Source: Chitinophaga sancti (GTDB lineage Bacteria > Bacteroidota > Bacteroidia > Chitinophagales > Chitinophagaceae). From it: a stretch of DNA of 64,000 nucleotides. Where the stretch lies: assembly GCF_034087045.1 (NCBI RefSeq), contig NZ_CP139247.1:7590001-7654000 (forward strand). The letters are read 5' to 3'. Positions 35,799 to 46,663 of this stretch are shown piece after piece; the stretch's first letter is position 1; every line of letters starts with the position of its first letter. Below the pieces are notes generated by a model. It made no database searches, was not told the origin of the DNA, and saw only the letters and a list, made by a program, of their open reading frames with translations. The translations under genes and the position numbers were made by a program.

Positions 35799-36643
35799 AT
35801 CTTATTCGCCAATACGTTCTTAAGATATTCCCCAGGATTTACTTTGTAGTATTTTTTGAAGGCTTTTGCAAAATGCGTCATGTTGCTATACCCTACCATA
35901 TAACCGACTTCAGATACGGTGTATTTCCCGGAATTCAGCAGGTCTTTTGCTTTGATGACCTTCGCCTTTTGGGCAAACTGGTAAATGGTACGGTTAAAGA
36001 CCTGTTTAAATAATTTAACCATCTTACTCTGCCCCATTCCAACCTCTTTGGAAAGCGCTGCAATCTTTATTGTCAGGTGACTATTTTCCATTAGGATCTT
36101 CCTGATAGCGTATAACTTCTCTACATCCTCCTTTAAAAGACCGGATGAGTTGTAACGTTCTTTGATTACAAAAGTGCGGTACAGCGTTAGCTTAAGGAGA
36201 TGTAGGAGGGTAATGTACGTTTCGAACCGGGAAGGTCCATCCTGATCGAAAACAGCAGCTAGTTTATGGATGTACCTCTCTGCCTCCGGCACTGTTTCAT
36301 CTAAATATAGAAATGGCAAACCGTTATCAAGCCCATTCAGCACGTCAGGCTGATCTATAATAGCACGTACGGTATCCCGGGTAAAGGTGATGGTAATCGT
36401 CTTAATAGGCTCTTTTTCAGGAAATGCGATTTCGACAGCTGAACCGGATGAATAGAATAATAGTGTATTGGGACCATGACGATTTACAGATACCCATTCA
36501 CCATTATTTTTGATGGTGATCTTATTGGATACGATGCTGGCAAAAATGCAGAATGTATGGCTTTGCAGCGGTTCATAATTATGGTGATCGCCAACATACA
36601 AATTTAAACCTGGTGGAAAATACAGCTCTTTTGTATTCTTCAT
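35795..36643 (-). CDS. AraC-family regulator
   Basis: The ATG at 36643 gives 282 residues; a TTG 69 bp upstream is a less likely start. The N-terminal domain is unlike subfamily A (LNLYVGDHHNYEPLQSHTFC). The C-terminal AraC domain has ALSKEVGMGQSKMVKLFKQV and SEVGYMVGYSNMTHFAKAFKKYYKVNPGEY. It converges on the preceding AraC gene with a 4-bp overlap, and lies downstream of the EthD-like gene on the same strand. Confidence 0.9.
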   Translation of the reverse strand: MKNTKELYFPPGLNLYVGDHHNYEPLQSHTFCIFASIVSNKITIKNNGEWVSVNRHGPNTLLFYSSGSAVEIAFPEKEPIKTITITFTRDTVRAIIDQPDVLNGLDNGLPFLYLDETVPEAERYIHKLAAVFDQDGPSRFETYITLLHLLKLTLYRTFVIKERYNSSGLLKEDVEKLYAIRKILMENSHLTIKIAALSKEVGMGQSKMVKLFKQVFNRTIYQFAQKAKVIKAKDLLNSGKYTVSEVGYMVGYSNMTHFAKAFKKYYKVNPGEYLKNVLANKI

Positions 36644-36723
36644 AATCTGACAAACTAATGATGCGGGTATTGCAATTGGGACACAGCCGTCCGGCAATTG
36701 CAATATCCGCAAAAAATGTTGGT

Positions 36724-37059
36724 TTATATTACCACAATTTCTTCTGTAACCAATCTCACCACCGCAGATATATCCAGGAAATTTATATGGTCAGGGTCTA
36801 CAATGTTTACAAAATTATCTGACTGAAAGAATGTATTCAGATCTTCTACACTATCGAACCACGCTTCTACCATGGCATCATAAGCAGCAGCAGGGTACAT
36901 AGATGCCGGAACGGGGGCTGATACGATAAACTTTCTCACATATTGTTCCGTTTCTGGAATTGAGAGCAGCAGTGGCGCATGGATATCTCTCCGGTAATCT
37001 AAAAACTCCTGATGAGTCATGCCTTCTCTGCGTGTTAATAAAATAGCTAACTTAACCAT
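36724..37059 (-). CDS. EthD-domain protein
   Basis: The 111-residue ferredoxin-like (dimeric alpha-beta barrel) protein has EthD marks: VKLAILLTRREGMTHQEFLDYRRDIHAPL and a C-terminal F-F-x-S-D-N-F motif. EthD-like proteins accompany degradation pathways, with unclear chemistry. An AraC gene follows 80 bp downstream on the same strand and could be its regulator. From 37060 to 37277 nothing is seen. Confidence 0.85.
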   Translation of the reverse strand: MVKLAILLTRREGMTHQEFLDYRRDIHAPLLLSIPETEQYVRKFIVSAPVPASMYPAAAYDAMVEAWFDSVEDLNTFFQSDNFVNIVDPDHINFLDISAVVRLVTEEIVVI

Positions 37060-37277
37060 AATGTTCTTTAATGGAGGATTATTTCCTCTGTTTTAAGATG
37101 AAGTTAACTGCGCAGTATAACCGTATTTGTTACATATAGCAAAGGTCTGGGATTGTTTTCAAAGTGAATAGCCCGAAACAGTCAAAATGTAGCCCGAAAA
37201 TGGAAATTCAATGCTGACACACAAAGGGAGGTAGTGGTTAGAATGAGTTTGCAGGAACTGAAAATTCTTAATTGTCT

Positions 37278-37436
37278 TTAGTGAGATGACAAAATGCTGA
37301 CCTTCCCGCAATAAAGCTCATTCTTTTTGAGATGTATAATGGAGGTATATGAAAGCATCTCTGACATATCGTTGTCATCTACAGCAGTAAAACTGCGTAT
37401 TGTCTGAATGAGGTTTTTAAGGCCCCAATCATCCAT
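37278..37436 (-). pseudogene. Crp/Fnr-family regulator, N-terminal fragment
   Basis: The short frame (MDDWGLKNLIQTIRSFTAV, then MSEMLSYTSIIHLKKNELYC) matches the start of Bacteroidota Crp/Fnr-type cyclic-nucleotide-binding proteins up to the first beta strand, then diverges (GKVSILSSH) and stops. The rest of the sensor and the helix-turn-helix are missing. Confidence 0.55.
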
Positions 37437-37531
37437 TTCTCTTGTCTGTTTTATTATAAAGCAATATAAATTAATTAAAGCTATGAGCATACGGGAACTT
37501 ATCCCTAAGAACAAGAGCGGGATTGAGCAGC

Positions 37532-37996
37532 TTAAACAAATGGCATTCGGATCAGGTTGAGCAGGTATTCTTCGATTATTTCTCTTTCCGCATCAATTGT
37601 CAATTTTAACTTCAGCACATGATCGTCGAAATACACGGCATCTACATTATAAGAGCCGTAGCCGCCGTGTATGGTGTAACGTGTTGATTTTAATCCATAC
37701 CCTAAATCCTGGCTGAAGCTTCTGCAATTACAATTTCCGTCTATGAAATGAGGAAGTAATTTTAGAAGGGCAGCAATGCTGGAGCCATTTGCTGGTATAT
37801 CATTGAGTTGATCTTTTACAATGTCCTGGTCTATTTGGAAATAATCCATATGGATGGGTTTATCGACCGTATCAGTGATAGACTTGTAAAAAGGAATGGA
37901 ATGCCAATAGGAGGAGTCTACGGCTATGGTCTGTGCGGAAACAACCTTAGGAATGATCAGGCATAAAAAAGCAATGCAGGTAAAAATATGCTTCAT
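37532..37996 (-). CDS. Secreted hypothetical protein
   Basis: The 154-residue protein has signal peptide MKHIFTCIAFLCLIIPKVVSAQ. The mature part is beta-rich with a two-Cys motif DGNCNCRSF and a repeated aromatic/Gly stretch (YTIHGGYGSYNVDAVYF). I do not recognise a family. It shares strand and neighbourhood with the secreted protein at 38060-38518. Confidence 0.65.
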   Translation of the reverse strand: MKHIFTCIAFLCLIIPKVVSAQTIAVDSSYWHSIPFYKSITDTVDKPIHMDYFQIDQDIVKDQLNDIPANGSSIAALLKLLPHFIDGNCNCRSFSQDLGYGLKSTRYTIHGGYGSYNVDAVYFDDHVLKLKLTIDAEREIIEEYLLNLIRMPFV

Positions 37997-38059
37997 TGTT
38001 TTTTACGTATGAGGCGGGAGGATGGAGATAATCCAAAAGGCGTTTTTGTTAATCTTAAG

Positions 38060-38518
38060 TTATGAGATCATATGCAATCTTCTCGCAAACATGAATTTTT
38101 TCCCTTTTTTACGATATTCTCTTATAGAAGAAATGAGCCATTTCGAATAGCTAGCGAAGTCTGCATCATTTTCTTTGGAAAAAAGTTCAAATATTTCACC
38201 ATGCCAGTCTACTACTACATAAGAGTAATATCCATTTATTTTCCCCGTTCCCCACAAGAGGCTATCCTTTGTCTGATAAACCGGGTATCCAATACCTTCT
38301 GCAATGTGCTGCCTATATTTATCATCGTTCCAGGTGAAATCTCCATCATAGGATCTCCAATAGAAATGCATCTGGAAAACATCTTTTCCATTAGAGTATC
38401 TATCATCTTCCCCGGTCATATTGTCGCCTTCTATTAATTTAAAACCTTTGGGAAAGGATGCTTGTCCTAAAGTGGACATCGTGTAGAGCAGGAAAAGAAA
38501 ACTAAAAAAATACTTCAT
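38060..38518 (-). CDS. Secreted hypothetical protein
   Basis: The 152-residue protein begins with signal peptide MKYFFSFLFLLYTMSTLGQA and continues with FPKGFKLIEGDN, a YSNGKDVFQMHFYW stretch and paired aromatic strands (GYYSYVVVDWHGEIFELFS). No family is recognised. It lies 63 bp upstream of the next secreted gene, so the pair may be cotranscribed. Confidence 0.65.
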   Translation of the reverse strand: MKYFFSFLFLLYTMSTLGQASFPKGFKLIEGDNMTGEDDRYSNGKDVFQMHFYWRSYDGDFTWNDDKYRQHIAEGIGYPVYQTKDSLLWGTGKINGYYSYVVVDWHGEIFELFSKENDADFASYSKWLISSIREYRKKGKKFMFARRLHMIS

Positions 38519-39012
38519 AAGTTGGTATGGATTAGTTGCTAAATTTATTAATTCCTTATTTAATTTGCAGTATCGTCAGATCAAAATAAAAGATCAGGCA
38601 ATACTACTAATTTACAATCTAAATGAGCCAGGACACTCCCCAACTTCACCTGTTATATAATTTAATGCCCTTGTTTCGCAATAATCCTTGTCAAACACAA
38701 GGTTCAAAGCCATTCCCATCTCTCCTTCCCCATACTACACCACCAATATACAGTCCTACAAAAGCACTATCATTCACATACCCTCCCCTCCATTACGTTG
38801 CTCAGAAACCGGTATGGGAAGTGCCAACCGCATATAAATACTTTTATCCTCGTTATAAATAACCGCATTGCTGGGTGAATTGAACTCCGGATGGTCATAA
38901 GGAAGTAGCATTCATTATAGTCTTTGTTAGATTGAATAAACAAATTAACCAATTTTACAATACACCAGAAATAAAATAGAGATATTACCAAAACTGATTT
39001 TTCAAACGTCTT
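38519..39012. other. Interval with a possible decayed gene on the reverse strand
   Basis: Between about 38930 and 38660 the reverse strand has two short adjoining frames (SNAVIYNEDKSIYMRLALPI, then NDSAFVGLYIGGVVWGRRDG) that look protein-like and are separated by a frame change near 38770. No family is recognised. Forward frames here lack features. Confidence 0.25.
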
Positions 39013-39846
39013 TTAAACATGATAAATTAGTCCACTACCTTTATCCAGCGATTTGATAGTCGTCATATCATCAGAAGACAATTCAAAGTCAAATACATTG
39101 AAATTTTCACTTATCCTTTTCATATTTGCTGATTTCGGGATAGCCACAACTTCTTTTTGAATTAACCATCGTAGCACCACCTGGGCAATGCTCTTATTAT
39201 ATTTGCCTGAAAGCGCTTTTAAAAGTTCATTATTAAAAAGATTGTTTTTACCCTGAGCAAAGGGGGCCCATGACTCCAACTGGATGCCTTGAGCTTTCAA
39301 AGCTTTCTGCATTTCTGTTTTTTGCGAAAATGGATGTGTCTCCACTTGATTGATTGCTGGTATCACACTATGTTGCTTGAGTAAATTCTGAATCTGATTC
39401 ATATTGAAATTACTTATACCTATAGCCCTTACTTTACCTTCTTTATATAATTCTTCCATTGCTGTCCAGGAGGAATTTACGTCTCCCTGAGGGAGATGAA
39501 TCAAGTATAGATCAATATAGTCAAGACCCAATTTTTTTAGTGATGCTTCAAAGGCGTGCTTTGTTTTTTCATGCCCGGGATCCATTGGCAAAAATTTTGT
39601 GGTCACAAAGATTTCGTCCCGTTTGACATTACTTTTTTTAATCGCTCTGCCCACTGATTCTTCATTAAAGTAAGCCGCAGCTGTGTCGATCAGTCTGTAG
39701 CCAATATTTAAAGCATTCAGCACAGACTGCTCACACTCTAAACCATCCCGAAGCAGGTAAGTGCCAAAACCAAGCAGCGGCATTTTTATGCCGTTATTTA
39801 ATGTTATGTCCATCACTTTATAACTATCTGTATGCTGTTTTTCCAT
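39013..39846 (-). CDS. Aldo/keto reductase (small type)
   Basis: The 277-residue TIM-barrel enzyme has GFGTYLLRDG, LIDTAAAYFNEESVG (catalytic Asp and Tyr), VTTKFL (Lys), LYLIHLPQGD (His) and GISNF, plus IPKSANMKRISEN for NADPH binding. It reduces aldehydes or ketones with NADPH. Neighbouring aldo/keto and SDR enzymes suggest a carbonyl-detoxification region (inference). Confidence 0.93.
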   Translation of the reverse strand: MEKQHTDSYKVMDITLNNGIKMPLLGFGTYLLRDGLECEQSVLNALNIGYRLIDTAAAYFNEESVGRAIKKSNVKRDEIFVTTKFLPMDPGHEKTKHAFEASLKKLGLDYIDLYLIHLPQGDVNSSWTAMEELYKEGKVRAIGISNFNMNQIQNLLKQHSVIPAINQVETHPFSQKTEMQKALKAQGIQLESWAPFAQGKNNLFNNELLKALSGKYNKSIAQVVLRWLIQKEVVAIPKSANMKRISENFNVFDFELSSDDMTTIKSLDKGSGLIYHV

Positions 39847-39920
39847 AAATTTTCAATAACCGGAAGTGTGTAGATTGATGAGCGTCCATGCCCCGTTTTT
39901 GGCCTGTACTACTGCAAAGA

Positions 39921-39982
39921 TTAACCTTTTACCTAAGTACAAAGGTTAAAATGTAACCGGCTCTATTTGTAGAGCCGGTTAC
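39921..39982 (-). terminator. Two adjacent hairpins, terminator region
   Basis: A perfect 12-bp stem GTAACCGGCTCT / AGAGCCGGTTAC (39953-39964, 39971-39982) is followed, read on the reverse strand, by ATTTTAA and a second 9-bp stem TTAACCTTT / AAAGGTTAA (39921-39949). It would end transcription from the aldo/keto reductase at 40018-41004. Confidence 0.7.
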
Positions 39983-40017
39983 ATATCTCGTTGGAAATCT
40001 CCACCAGGTCAAATCGT

Positions 40018-41115
<1,098 letters not shown>

Positions 41116-41166
41116 TCAAAAAGGATTGCAGGAACCTGTAATTTTGTAGCGATAAAAGAATAAGGT

Positions 41167-42063
41167 ATGGAAGAGATTGTAAAAATTAGCAGCATCGCGC
41201 AATACAATACCATGCGGGGCGTAACTACCAAACATCCCCTGGTTACGGTGATTGACATCTCTAAAGCGCAACCGATGCCCGCCAGGTCATACAACTTTGG
41301 TTTGTATGCGGTGGGGCTGAAAGAACTGAACTGTGGCCAATTGCGCTATGGAAGAAAGCACTACGACTACCAGGAAGGAAGCCTGGTATGTGTAGCGCCC
41401 GGGCAAATGTTAGGTGTGGAACCCGGCGTTGAACCATTTGCCCCGAAAGGCTGGGTATTGGTCTTTCATCCCGACCTGATAAACGGCACTCCGTTGGGCA
41501 AACACATTCAGGATTATTCTTTCTTTTCGTATGATGTAAATGAAGCACTTCACCTGTCGGATAAAGAAAGAAATATTGTGATTGATTGCTTCTCAAAAAT
41601 CGAGTATGAACTCGATCAGAATATAGACAAGCACAGCAAAGGACTGATTGCATCCAACATCGAGTTGCTACTCAATTACTGCATTCGTTTTTACGACCGC
41701 CAGTTCATTACGCGCGACAATGCAAACAAAGGAATCCTGGAACGGTTTGAACACTTATTGAAAGACTATTTTTCATCCGATAAACCGCAGATCGAAGGCT
41801 TGCCTTCCGTAGCTTATTGCGCCGAAGCACTACATTTATCACCCAACTATTTTGGTGACCTGGTGAAGAAAGAAACCGGCAGATCTGCCCAGGAATACAT
41901 TCAATCAAAAGTGATAGATGTGGCGAAAGAGAGAGTGTTTGATATGAATAAATCTGTGAGTGAAATTGCCTACGAGTTGGGATTTAAATATCCACAGCAC
42001 TTCACCCGTTTATTCAAACAAAAAATAGGCGTTACGCCGAATGATTACCGGATGATGAATTAA
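41167..42063 (+). CDS. AraC-family regulator (subfamily A)
   Basis: The 298-residue protein is a paralogue of those at 34890 and 61189: GLKELNCGQLRYGRKHYDYQ, WVLVFHPDLINGTPLG and FFSYDVNEALHLSDKERNIV in the ligand domain, then HLSPNYFGDLVKKETG and YELGFKYPQHFTRLFKQKIG in the DNA-binding domain. TAATTTTG about 30 bp before the start resembles a -7 box. From 42064 to 42343 nothing else is seen. Confidence 0.93.
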   Translation: MEEIVKISSIAQYNTMRGVTTKHPLVTVIDISKAQPMPARSYNFGLYAVGLKELNCGQLRYGRKHYDYQEGSLVCVAPGQMLGVEPGVEPFAPKGWVLVFHPDLINGTPLGKHIQDYSFFSYDVNEALHLSDKERNIVIDCFSKIEYELDQNIDKHSKGLIASNIELLLNYCIRFYDRQFITRDNANKGILERFEHLLKDYFSSDKPQIEGLPSVAYCAEALHLSPNYFGDLVKKETGRSAQEYIQSKVIDVAKERVFDMNKSVSEIAYELGFKYPQHFTRLFKQKIGVTPNDYRMMN

Positions 42064-42343
42064 ATGAACTCATTTAAAATTTCATCTTTAGGGATTTTGA
42101 AATATTCGTGCCAGCCCGATCATTACGCTTCAATGTTACAGGCAAACTGAAACTCGCCCACTGATGCCTTTGCCTTTTTTCGTTTGAGGGTGTATTCCCC
42201 GATAGATGGGCAATCCGGGTTAAAATGTAGTAAAATTTTGAAGTTCGATATGCCTCAATTTGCCGGTCATAGACAATCCCATTGGCAATACGAGGGTTTG
42301 CAGTTTTCTTTTTGCACCTGTATTGCTGGCATAAGTGCCCTTA

Positions 42344-43108
42344 TTAACGATCATCGAGCCAGGACAGGAACAGCGTTGTCTTATCTTTACCTACCAGTAG
42401 CTTTTCTTCTGTTGTCACTTTAAGGGTAATACATAACTTCCTCGCGAAGTAATGTTCAACCTCTTTAATTGCTCTGAATGCAATAAGGTATTGACGGTTG
42501 AGCCGGAAAAAATCATGTCCATCTAACTGGCGCTGCACTTCTTCCAATGACTGGGGCACCTGATATTGTTGACCATCCATGGTCACTATCTTAGTAGACT
42601 CGTTACGGATAAAAAAATAAGCGATGGTGTCAGTGTTGATCGTATGATATTTCTGGCCGTTGATTACCAGGAAGGATTTTTTGTATGAACGGGGTTGAAG
42701 CTTTTCAATCAATTGCGAAAAGTTTGCCAAGGTATTGCCCGTTTGCTGGAAAAAGTTTTTGAGATTACGGACTTTCGATAATGCTGCCGCGATTGTTTCA
42801 GCTGAAAATGGTTTTAATACATAATCTACACCATTGGCTTTAAAAGCCTCCATCATATAATCATCGAATGCCGTGCAAAAAATAACAGGAACATTCACGC
42901 GGATACGATTAAATATTTCAAAGCAAAGGCCATCAGCCAGTTGTACATCCATGAATATAAGATCTGGTTGTGTCTCCTGGAGAAAGTCTACAGCAGATTG
43001 GACACTTTGAATAGTCTTTACGATGCGACTATCCGGTTCCGCAGCCGTAATAAGCCTGGCAAGCGCCCTCGCCGTTTTTAACTCATCTTCTATAATCAGT
43101 ATTTCCAT
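42344..43108 (-). CDS. LytTR-family response regulator
   Basis: The 254-residue protein has a receiver domain (MEILIIEDELKTARALARL, phospho-acceptor Asp in LIFMDVQLADG, FCTAFDDYMMEAF, VLKPFS) and a C-terminal LytTR DNA-binding domain (FFRLNRQYLIAFRAIKEVEH). It overlaps the kinase gene by 13 bp and forms a two-component system with it. Confidence 0.94.
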   Translation of the reverse strand: MEILIIEDELKTARALARLITAAEPDSRIVKTIQSVQSAVDFLQETQPDLIFMDVQLADGLCFEIFNRIRVNVPVIFCTAFDDYMMEAFKANGVDYVLKPFSAETIAAALSKVRNLKNFFQQTGNTLANFSQLIEKLQPRSYKKSFLVINGQKYHTINTDTIAYFFIRNESTKIVTMDGQQYQVPQSLEEVQRQLDGHDFFRLNRQYLIAFRAIKEVEHYFARKLCITLKVTTEEKLLVGKDKTTLFLSWLDDR

Positions 43109-44136
43109 GGAACATTAGGAAGTTTAACTTTAAAAATATCAGCTCCCTTTTCCACAATGATCGGGCTATGGTTTAGGTGCAGGTAACGCTGATTTATATT
43201 CTCCAGCCCCATACCGGTTGAAGGCTCTGGTTTTAGTTTTGGTTGTATATTGTTTTCCATGATAATAAAGTCACCTTCCGCATATAATTTTATCTGCAGT
43301 GGCATTTCGAGTGAAATTACATTATGCTTGATACAATTTTCAGCCAGCAGTTGTAATGTAAAGGGTGGTATAGCTATACCGGATTGGTTTAAAGGCAAAT
43401 CAATCTTTATGGCTATTCCATCCTCAAATCGCGCTTTTAACAAAAACAGGTAAGCGTCCAGTATCTGTAATTCTTCATCAAGGGCAATCAGGTCATTCAC
43501 GCGATTTTCAAGCGTGAACCGATAAAAATCGGATAACTTCAGAATAAACTCAGAGGCATGAGCATCCTGCATATCGACCATCGATTTTAGCGTATTCAGG
43601 CTATTAAAAAGAAAATGTGGATTTACCTGCTGTTTAAGCAGATCAAATTTAGCACTTACATGGTCTGCTTTTGTGCGCTCCAGCTCAATGCTGATTAATT
43701 GTGTATGAAAACTTTGATAAAGCAGGAATAAAAATACGTAAATCGTTAAATTGATTAATACACCCCGGAACTCATACATCATGAGCATCGTATTGAGGGG
43801 ATAACCAGGTACCAATAACTGGTGCAGTAACACTAGGACGATCATCAGTCCAATTCCAACAAGCAGGCTTAATGCCAACCTGCGGTTGAAAAAATGGTCG
43901 TCAATTGGCTCCCCCGAGTATTTGGGCAATTGATATAAATTAAAGTACCAGGTAAATAATGTAAAAAGGAACGCAATGGATGCATCGATCATCAGTTCGC
44001 CCATGGTTATATGCAATTGCAATATTTTTGGAATGGATGCCAATACACCCATAAATACCGCGCTAAACCAGATCATTCGGGCAGAAACCTTAAAAACATT
44101 CCCTGATGCTTTATCTGTTTTTTTTGAATAAATCAT
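43096..44136 (-). CDS. LytS/YehU-type membrane sensor histidine kinase
   Basis: The 346-residue protein has four hydrophobic segments in its N-terminal half (MIWFSAVFMGVLASI, SIAFLFTLFTWYFNL, LALSLLVGIGLMIVLVLL, LINLTIYVFLFLLYQ). The His_kinase domain follows, with the phosphorylated His in QVNPHFLFNSLNTLKSMV and a degenerate ATPase with LAENCIKHNVI and GMGLENINQRY. It lacks an extracellular sensor domain, so the membrane part may sense directly. The signal is unknown. Confidence 0.93.
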   Translation of the reverse strand: MIYSKKTDKASGNVFKVSARMIWFSAVFMGVLASIPKILQLHITMGELMIDASIAFLFTLFTWYFNLYQLPKYSGEPIDDHFFNRRLALSLLVGIGLMIVLVLLHQLLVPGYPLNTMLMMYEFRGVLINLTIYVFLFLLYQSFHTQLISIELERTKADHVSAKFDLLKQQVNPHFLFNSLNTLKSMVDMQDAHASEFILKLSDFYRFTLENRVNDLIALDEELQILDAYLFLLKARFEDGIAIKIDLPLNQSGIAIPPFTLQLLAENCIKHNVISLEMPLQIKLYAEGDFIIMENNIQPKLKPEPSTGMGLENINQRYLHLNHSPIIVEKGADIFKVKLPNVPWKY

Positions 44137-44590
44137 AGCATGACCCTCGCTTGAATTTCAAATTTAGTATTTATTAGCAGGCATTGACTGGTATCCATAG
44201 CCCCCAGTACCAGGCCTTGCGCTACATACCTCATATATCCAGGAAGGATAATTAGTTGAACATGATCCTCCATAACCCCGCAAATATACAACGTAATGTA
44301 TCCATCTAAATTAAGAATAAACCTATGCCCGGCGAATTTAAACCTGAGCACGGCAATTCACGCGATGAAGCTGCCAGGCACGTCATTTAATCCCTGCGTA
44401 TAAAGAAGATTTTTCAATGTAGTGTAGATGTCGTGATCATCCTTTCGAACATTTACACGATATGGATGGTTGATTCATTGTTACAGCTCTTCAATTGCCG
44501 AATTCAGGATCAAATTTGCCGGACACGCGTTTTTCTTCTTTTGGCAAACCAAAGGAATGCTTCTCTTTGTAAGAAAAAATAACAGCGCAC
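44137..44590. other. Interval upstream of the DUF305 gene
   Basis: No full gene is seen. On the reverse strand, 44358-44474, a 38-codon frame (PYRVNVRKDDHDIYTTLKNL and following) looks protein-like and may be a gene end, but I cannot place it. The rest probably includes the divergent promoters. Confidence 0.3.
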
Positions 44591-45229
44591 ATGAATAATC
44601 TAAGCAAATTCATTAAACCGCTTCTTCCCGGCTTGTTGATCACAATAGTATTAATCAAAGCGGATGCCCAGAAGATGGACATGTCAATGCCAATGCATCA
44701 CCAAATGTCCGCAGTACAAAAACCAGTATTTCTGGCAATGATGGACACTATGATGGTACAAATGGATAAAGCAACCAAAGGTCAATCGGCAGATGCTGAA
44801 TTCATTCTTCAAATGATTCCACATCATCAGGGAGCAATTAGTATGGCGCGGTATGAAATCACCCACGGTAAAAATTTCACAATGATTCAGCTGGCTAAAA
44901 GCATTCTTGCCGAACAGAGTTCGGAATTGTTACAAATGGAATTATGGTTAAATCAACACGCTTCCAAAGAAGGATCGCTTCCATCAGCTGTTGAGGATGG
45001 CTTCAATCAGTGCATGGAAACAATGATGGCGCAAATGCCGCCTGCTGGAAAACTTACGAATACGGATTATGCTTTTGCTGCGGTAATGCTTCCGCATCAC
45101 CAGGCAGCAGTTGATATGGCGAAAGTCTTATTGAAACATGGCCAGGATGTCCAGGCATTAGCCTTTGCAAAAAGCCTTATTTCCAATGAACAAATTGAAA
45201 TCGAACAAATGTCTGCTTATATTCAATAA
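44591..45229 (+). CDS. DUF305-domain exported protein
   Basis: The signal peptide MNNLSKFIKPLLPGLLITIVLIKADAQ precedes a Met/His-rich start (KMDMSMPMHHQM). Two DUF305 halves follow, each with the IPHHQGAISMARYE or LPHHQAAVDMAKVLL motif and an AEQ or NEQ helix. DUF305 proteins are four-helix, ferritin-like folds linked to copper or other metal stress. The Met/His-rich N-terminus supports metal contact. It is followed 4 bp later by the propeller protein gene. Confidence 0.92.
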   Translation: MNNLSKFIKPLLPGLLITIVLIKADAQKMDMSMPMHHQMSAVQKPVFLAMMDTMMVQMDKATKGQSADAEFILQMIPHHQGAISMARYEITHGKNFTMIQLAKSILAEQSSELLQMELWLNQHASKEGSLPSAVEDGFNQCMETMMAQMPPAGKLTNTDYAFAAVMLPHHQAAVDMAKVLLKHGQDVQALAFAKSLISNEQIEIEQMSAYIQ

Positions 45230-45233
45230 TATC

Positions 45234-46649
45234 ATGAAAAATTACAAAATCATATTAACACTTAGTTGTGCTTCATTTGCCATTGCTGCTAAAGCACAAA
45301 GCCCATATGCTCACGACAGGGTATATACTGCAAACCAGGTATCAAATTCTGTGTCTGTGGTCGACCCGTCCACCAATACATTCCTCGGAGAGATCAAATT
45401 AGGCAAGCCATACCCTAATGTATTAAGCCCCTTGTACAAAGGACAAGCTTTGGTGCACGGCTTGCGTTATTCCGAAGCAAAGAAAATGCTCGCCGTGGTT
45501 TCCATTGGTTCCAATTCGGTTACGTTGGTTTCCACCGAGACGAACAAGGTGATCAAAACTATCTACGTCGGGCGTTCTCCCCACGAACCTACTTTTACAC
45601 CAGACAGTAAGCAAATATGGGTGTCCGTACGTGGAGAGGCTTATGTAAGCGTAATTGATGTTGCAAAAATGCAGGAAGTGAAACAGGTGCAGGTTGCTGA
45701 TGGCCCCGGTATGATAGCATTTACTCCTGATGGTAAACTAGCCTATGTTTGCTCCAGCTTTACGCCTGAAGTGGATATTGTCAATACATCCAACTACAAA
45801 ATCATCAAAAAGATCCCGGTTGTCAGTCCGTTTTCCCCCAACATCTTTACCAGCCCAAAAGGTGAATGGATAGCCATGACTCATAAAGACGTAGGCAAGG
45901 TAACAGTGATCAATACCGCTACGCAAACTGTAAGTAAAGTACTAACTACCGGCGCCATCACCAATCACGTTACGTTTACTTATGTAAAAAACAAACTGAT
46001 GATGTTGGTAACAGTTGGTGGGGAAAACAAGGTACGGGTATTTGACGTTGCGCAGGATTTCAAGCAAACGGACACGATCAATGTTGGTGCATTGCCGCAT
46101 GGCTTATGGCCCTCAGCAAATGGAAAGCTACTATATGTGGGCCTGGAATATGGCGATCAGGTTCAGGCTATTGACCTGGAAACTATGAAAGCACTACAGC
46201 CGGTTAAGATAGGCCAAAGCCCACAAGCACTGGTATATGCTGATCATGCAGTTACAGATGCAGCCAATAAAACCGGGTTATCAGCCCTCAATGACACTGC
46301 TGAAACTCAAATTCTCACGATGAAAAATCCTGAGCAAGCAGGAAAGGCAATAGGTAGAATTGCTGTAAGGCCGGTTGGGCTGGCAGACCTGGTAGAACAA
46401 ATATTCTCCGGCCTGACTCCAAACACTTCATATACGCTGGCATTAACGCGGTCAAATACCGCTCCCTACAAATTAAACTACGAGATCAACACATTTACCA
46501 CTGATACGCTGGGCAAATATGCAGGACAATCAACAGGTTTAGTTAAAACGATAAACAGTACCAAAAATGATGGTGATTACACCCATATCGTTCTCATTGA
46601 TCAGGCAAGCAAGCAAACGGTGTTAATCGATCAGGCATTATCTAAGTAA
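45234..46649 (+). CDS. YncE-like beta-propeller exported protein
   Basis: The ATG at 45234 gives signal peptide MKNYKIILTLSCASFAIAAKA. Then come seven-blade-type repeats: VYTANQVSNSVSVVDPSTNT, VVSIGSNSVTLVSTETNKVI, IWVSVRGEAYVSVIDVAKM, AYVCSSFTPEVDIVNTSNY, and so on (cytochrome d1-like or YncE family). Residues ~380-470 form a C-terminal extension with a beta domain not typical of the family. It is transcribed with the DUF305 gene. YncE-like proteins are often metal-regulated, but the function here is unknown. Confidence 0.9.
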   Translation: MKNYKIILTLSCASFAIAAKAQSPYAHDRVYTANQVSNSVSVVDPSTNTFLGEIKLGKPYPNVLSPLYKGQALVHGLRYSEAKKMLAVVSIGSNSVTLVSTETNKVIKTIYVGRSPHEPTFTPDSKQIWVSVRGEAYVSVIDVAKMQEVKQVQVADGPGMIAFTPDGKLAYVCSSFTPEVDIVNTSNYKIIKKIPVVSPFSPNIFTSPKGEWIAMTHKDVGKVTVINTATQTVSKVLTTGAITNHVTFTYVKNKLMMLVTVGGENKVRVFDVAQDFKQTDTINVGALPHGLWPSANGKLLYVGLEYGDQVQAIDLETMKALQPVKIGQSPQALVYADHAVTDAANKTGLSALNDTAETQILTMKNPEQAGKAIGRIAVRPVGLADLVEQIFSGLTPNTSYTLALTRSNTAPYKLNYEINTFTTDTLGKYAGQSTGLVKTINSTKNDGDYTHIVLIDQASKQTVLIDQALSK

Positions 46650-46663
46650 AAACTATTTCTTTT

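Noticed and set aside
38623..38862. 79-codon forward frame rich in Pro
   Set aside because: The composition fits an antisense shadow of the decayed reverse frame; no homology is apparent.
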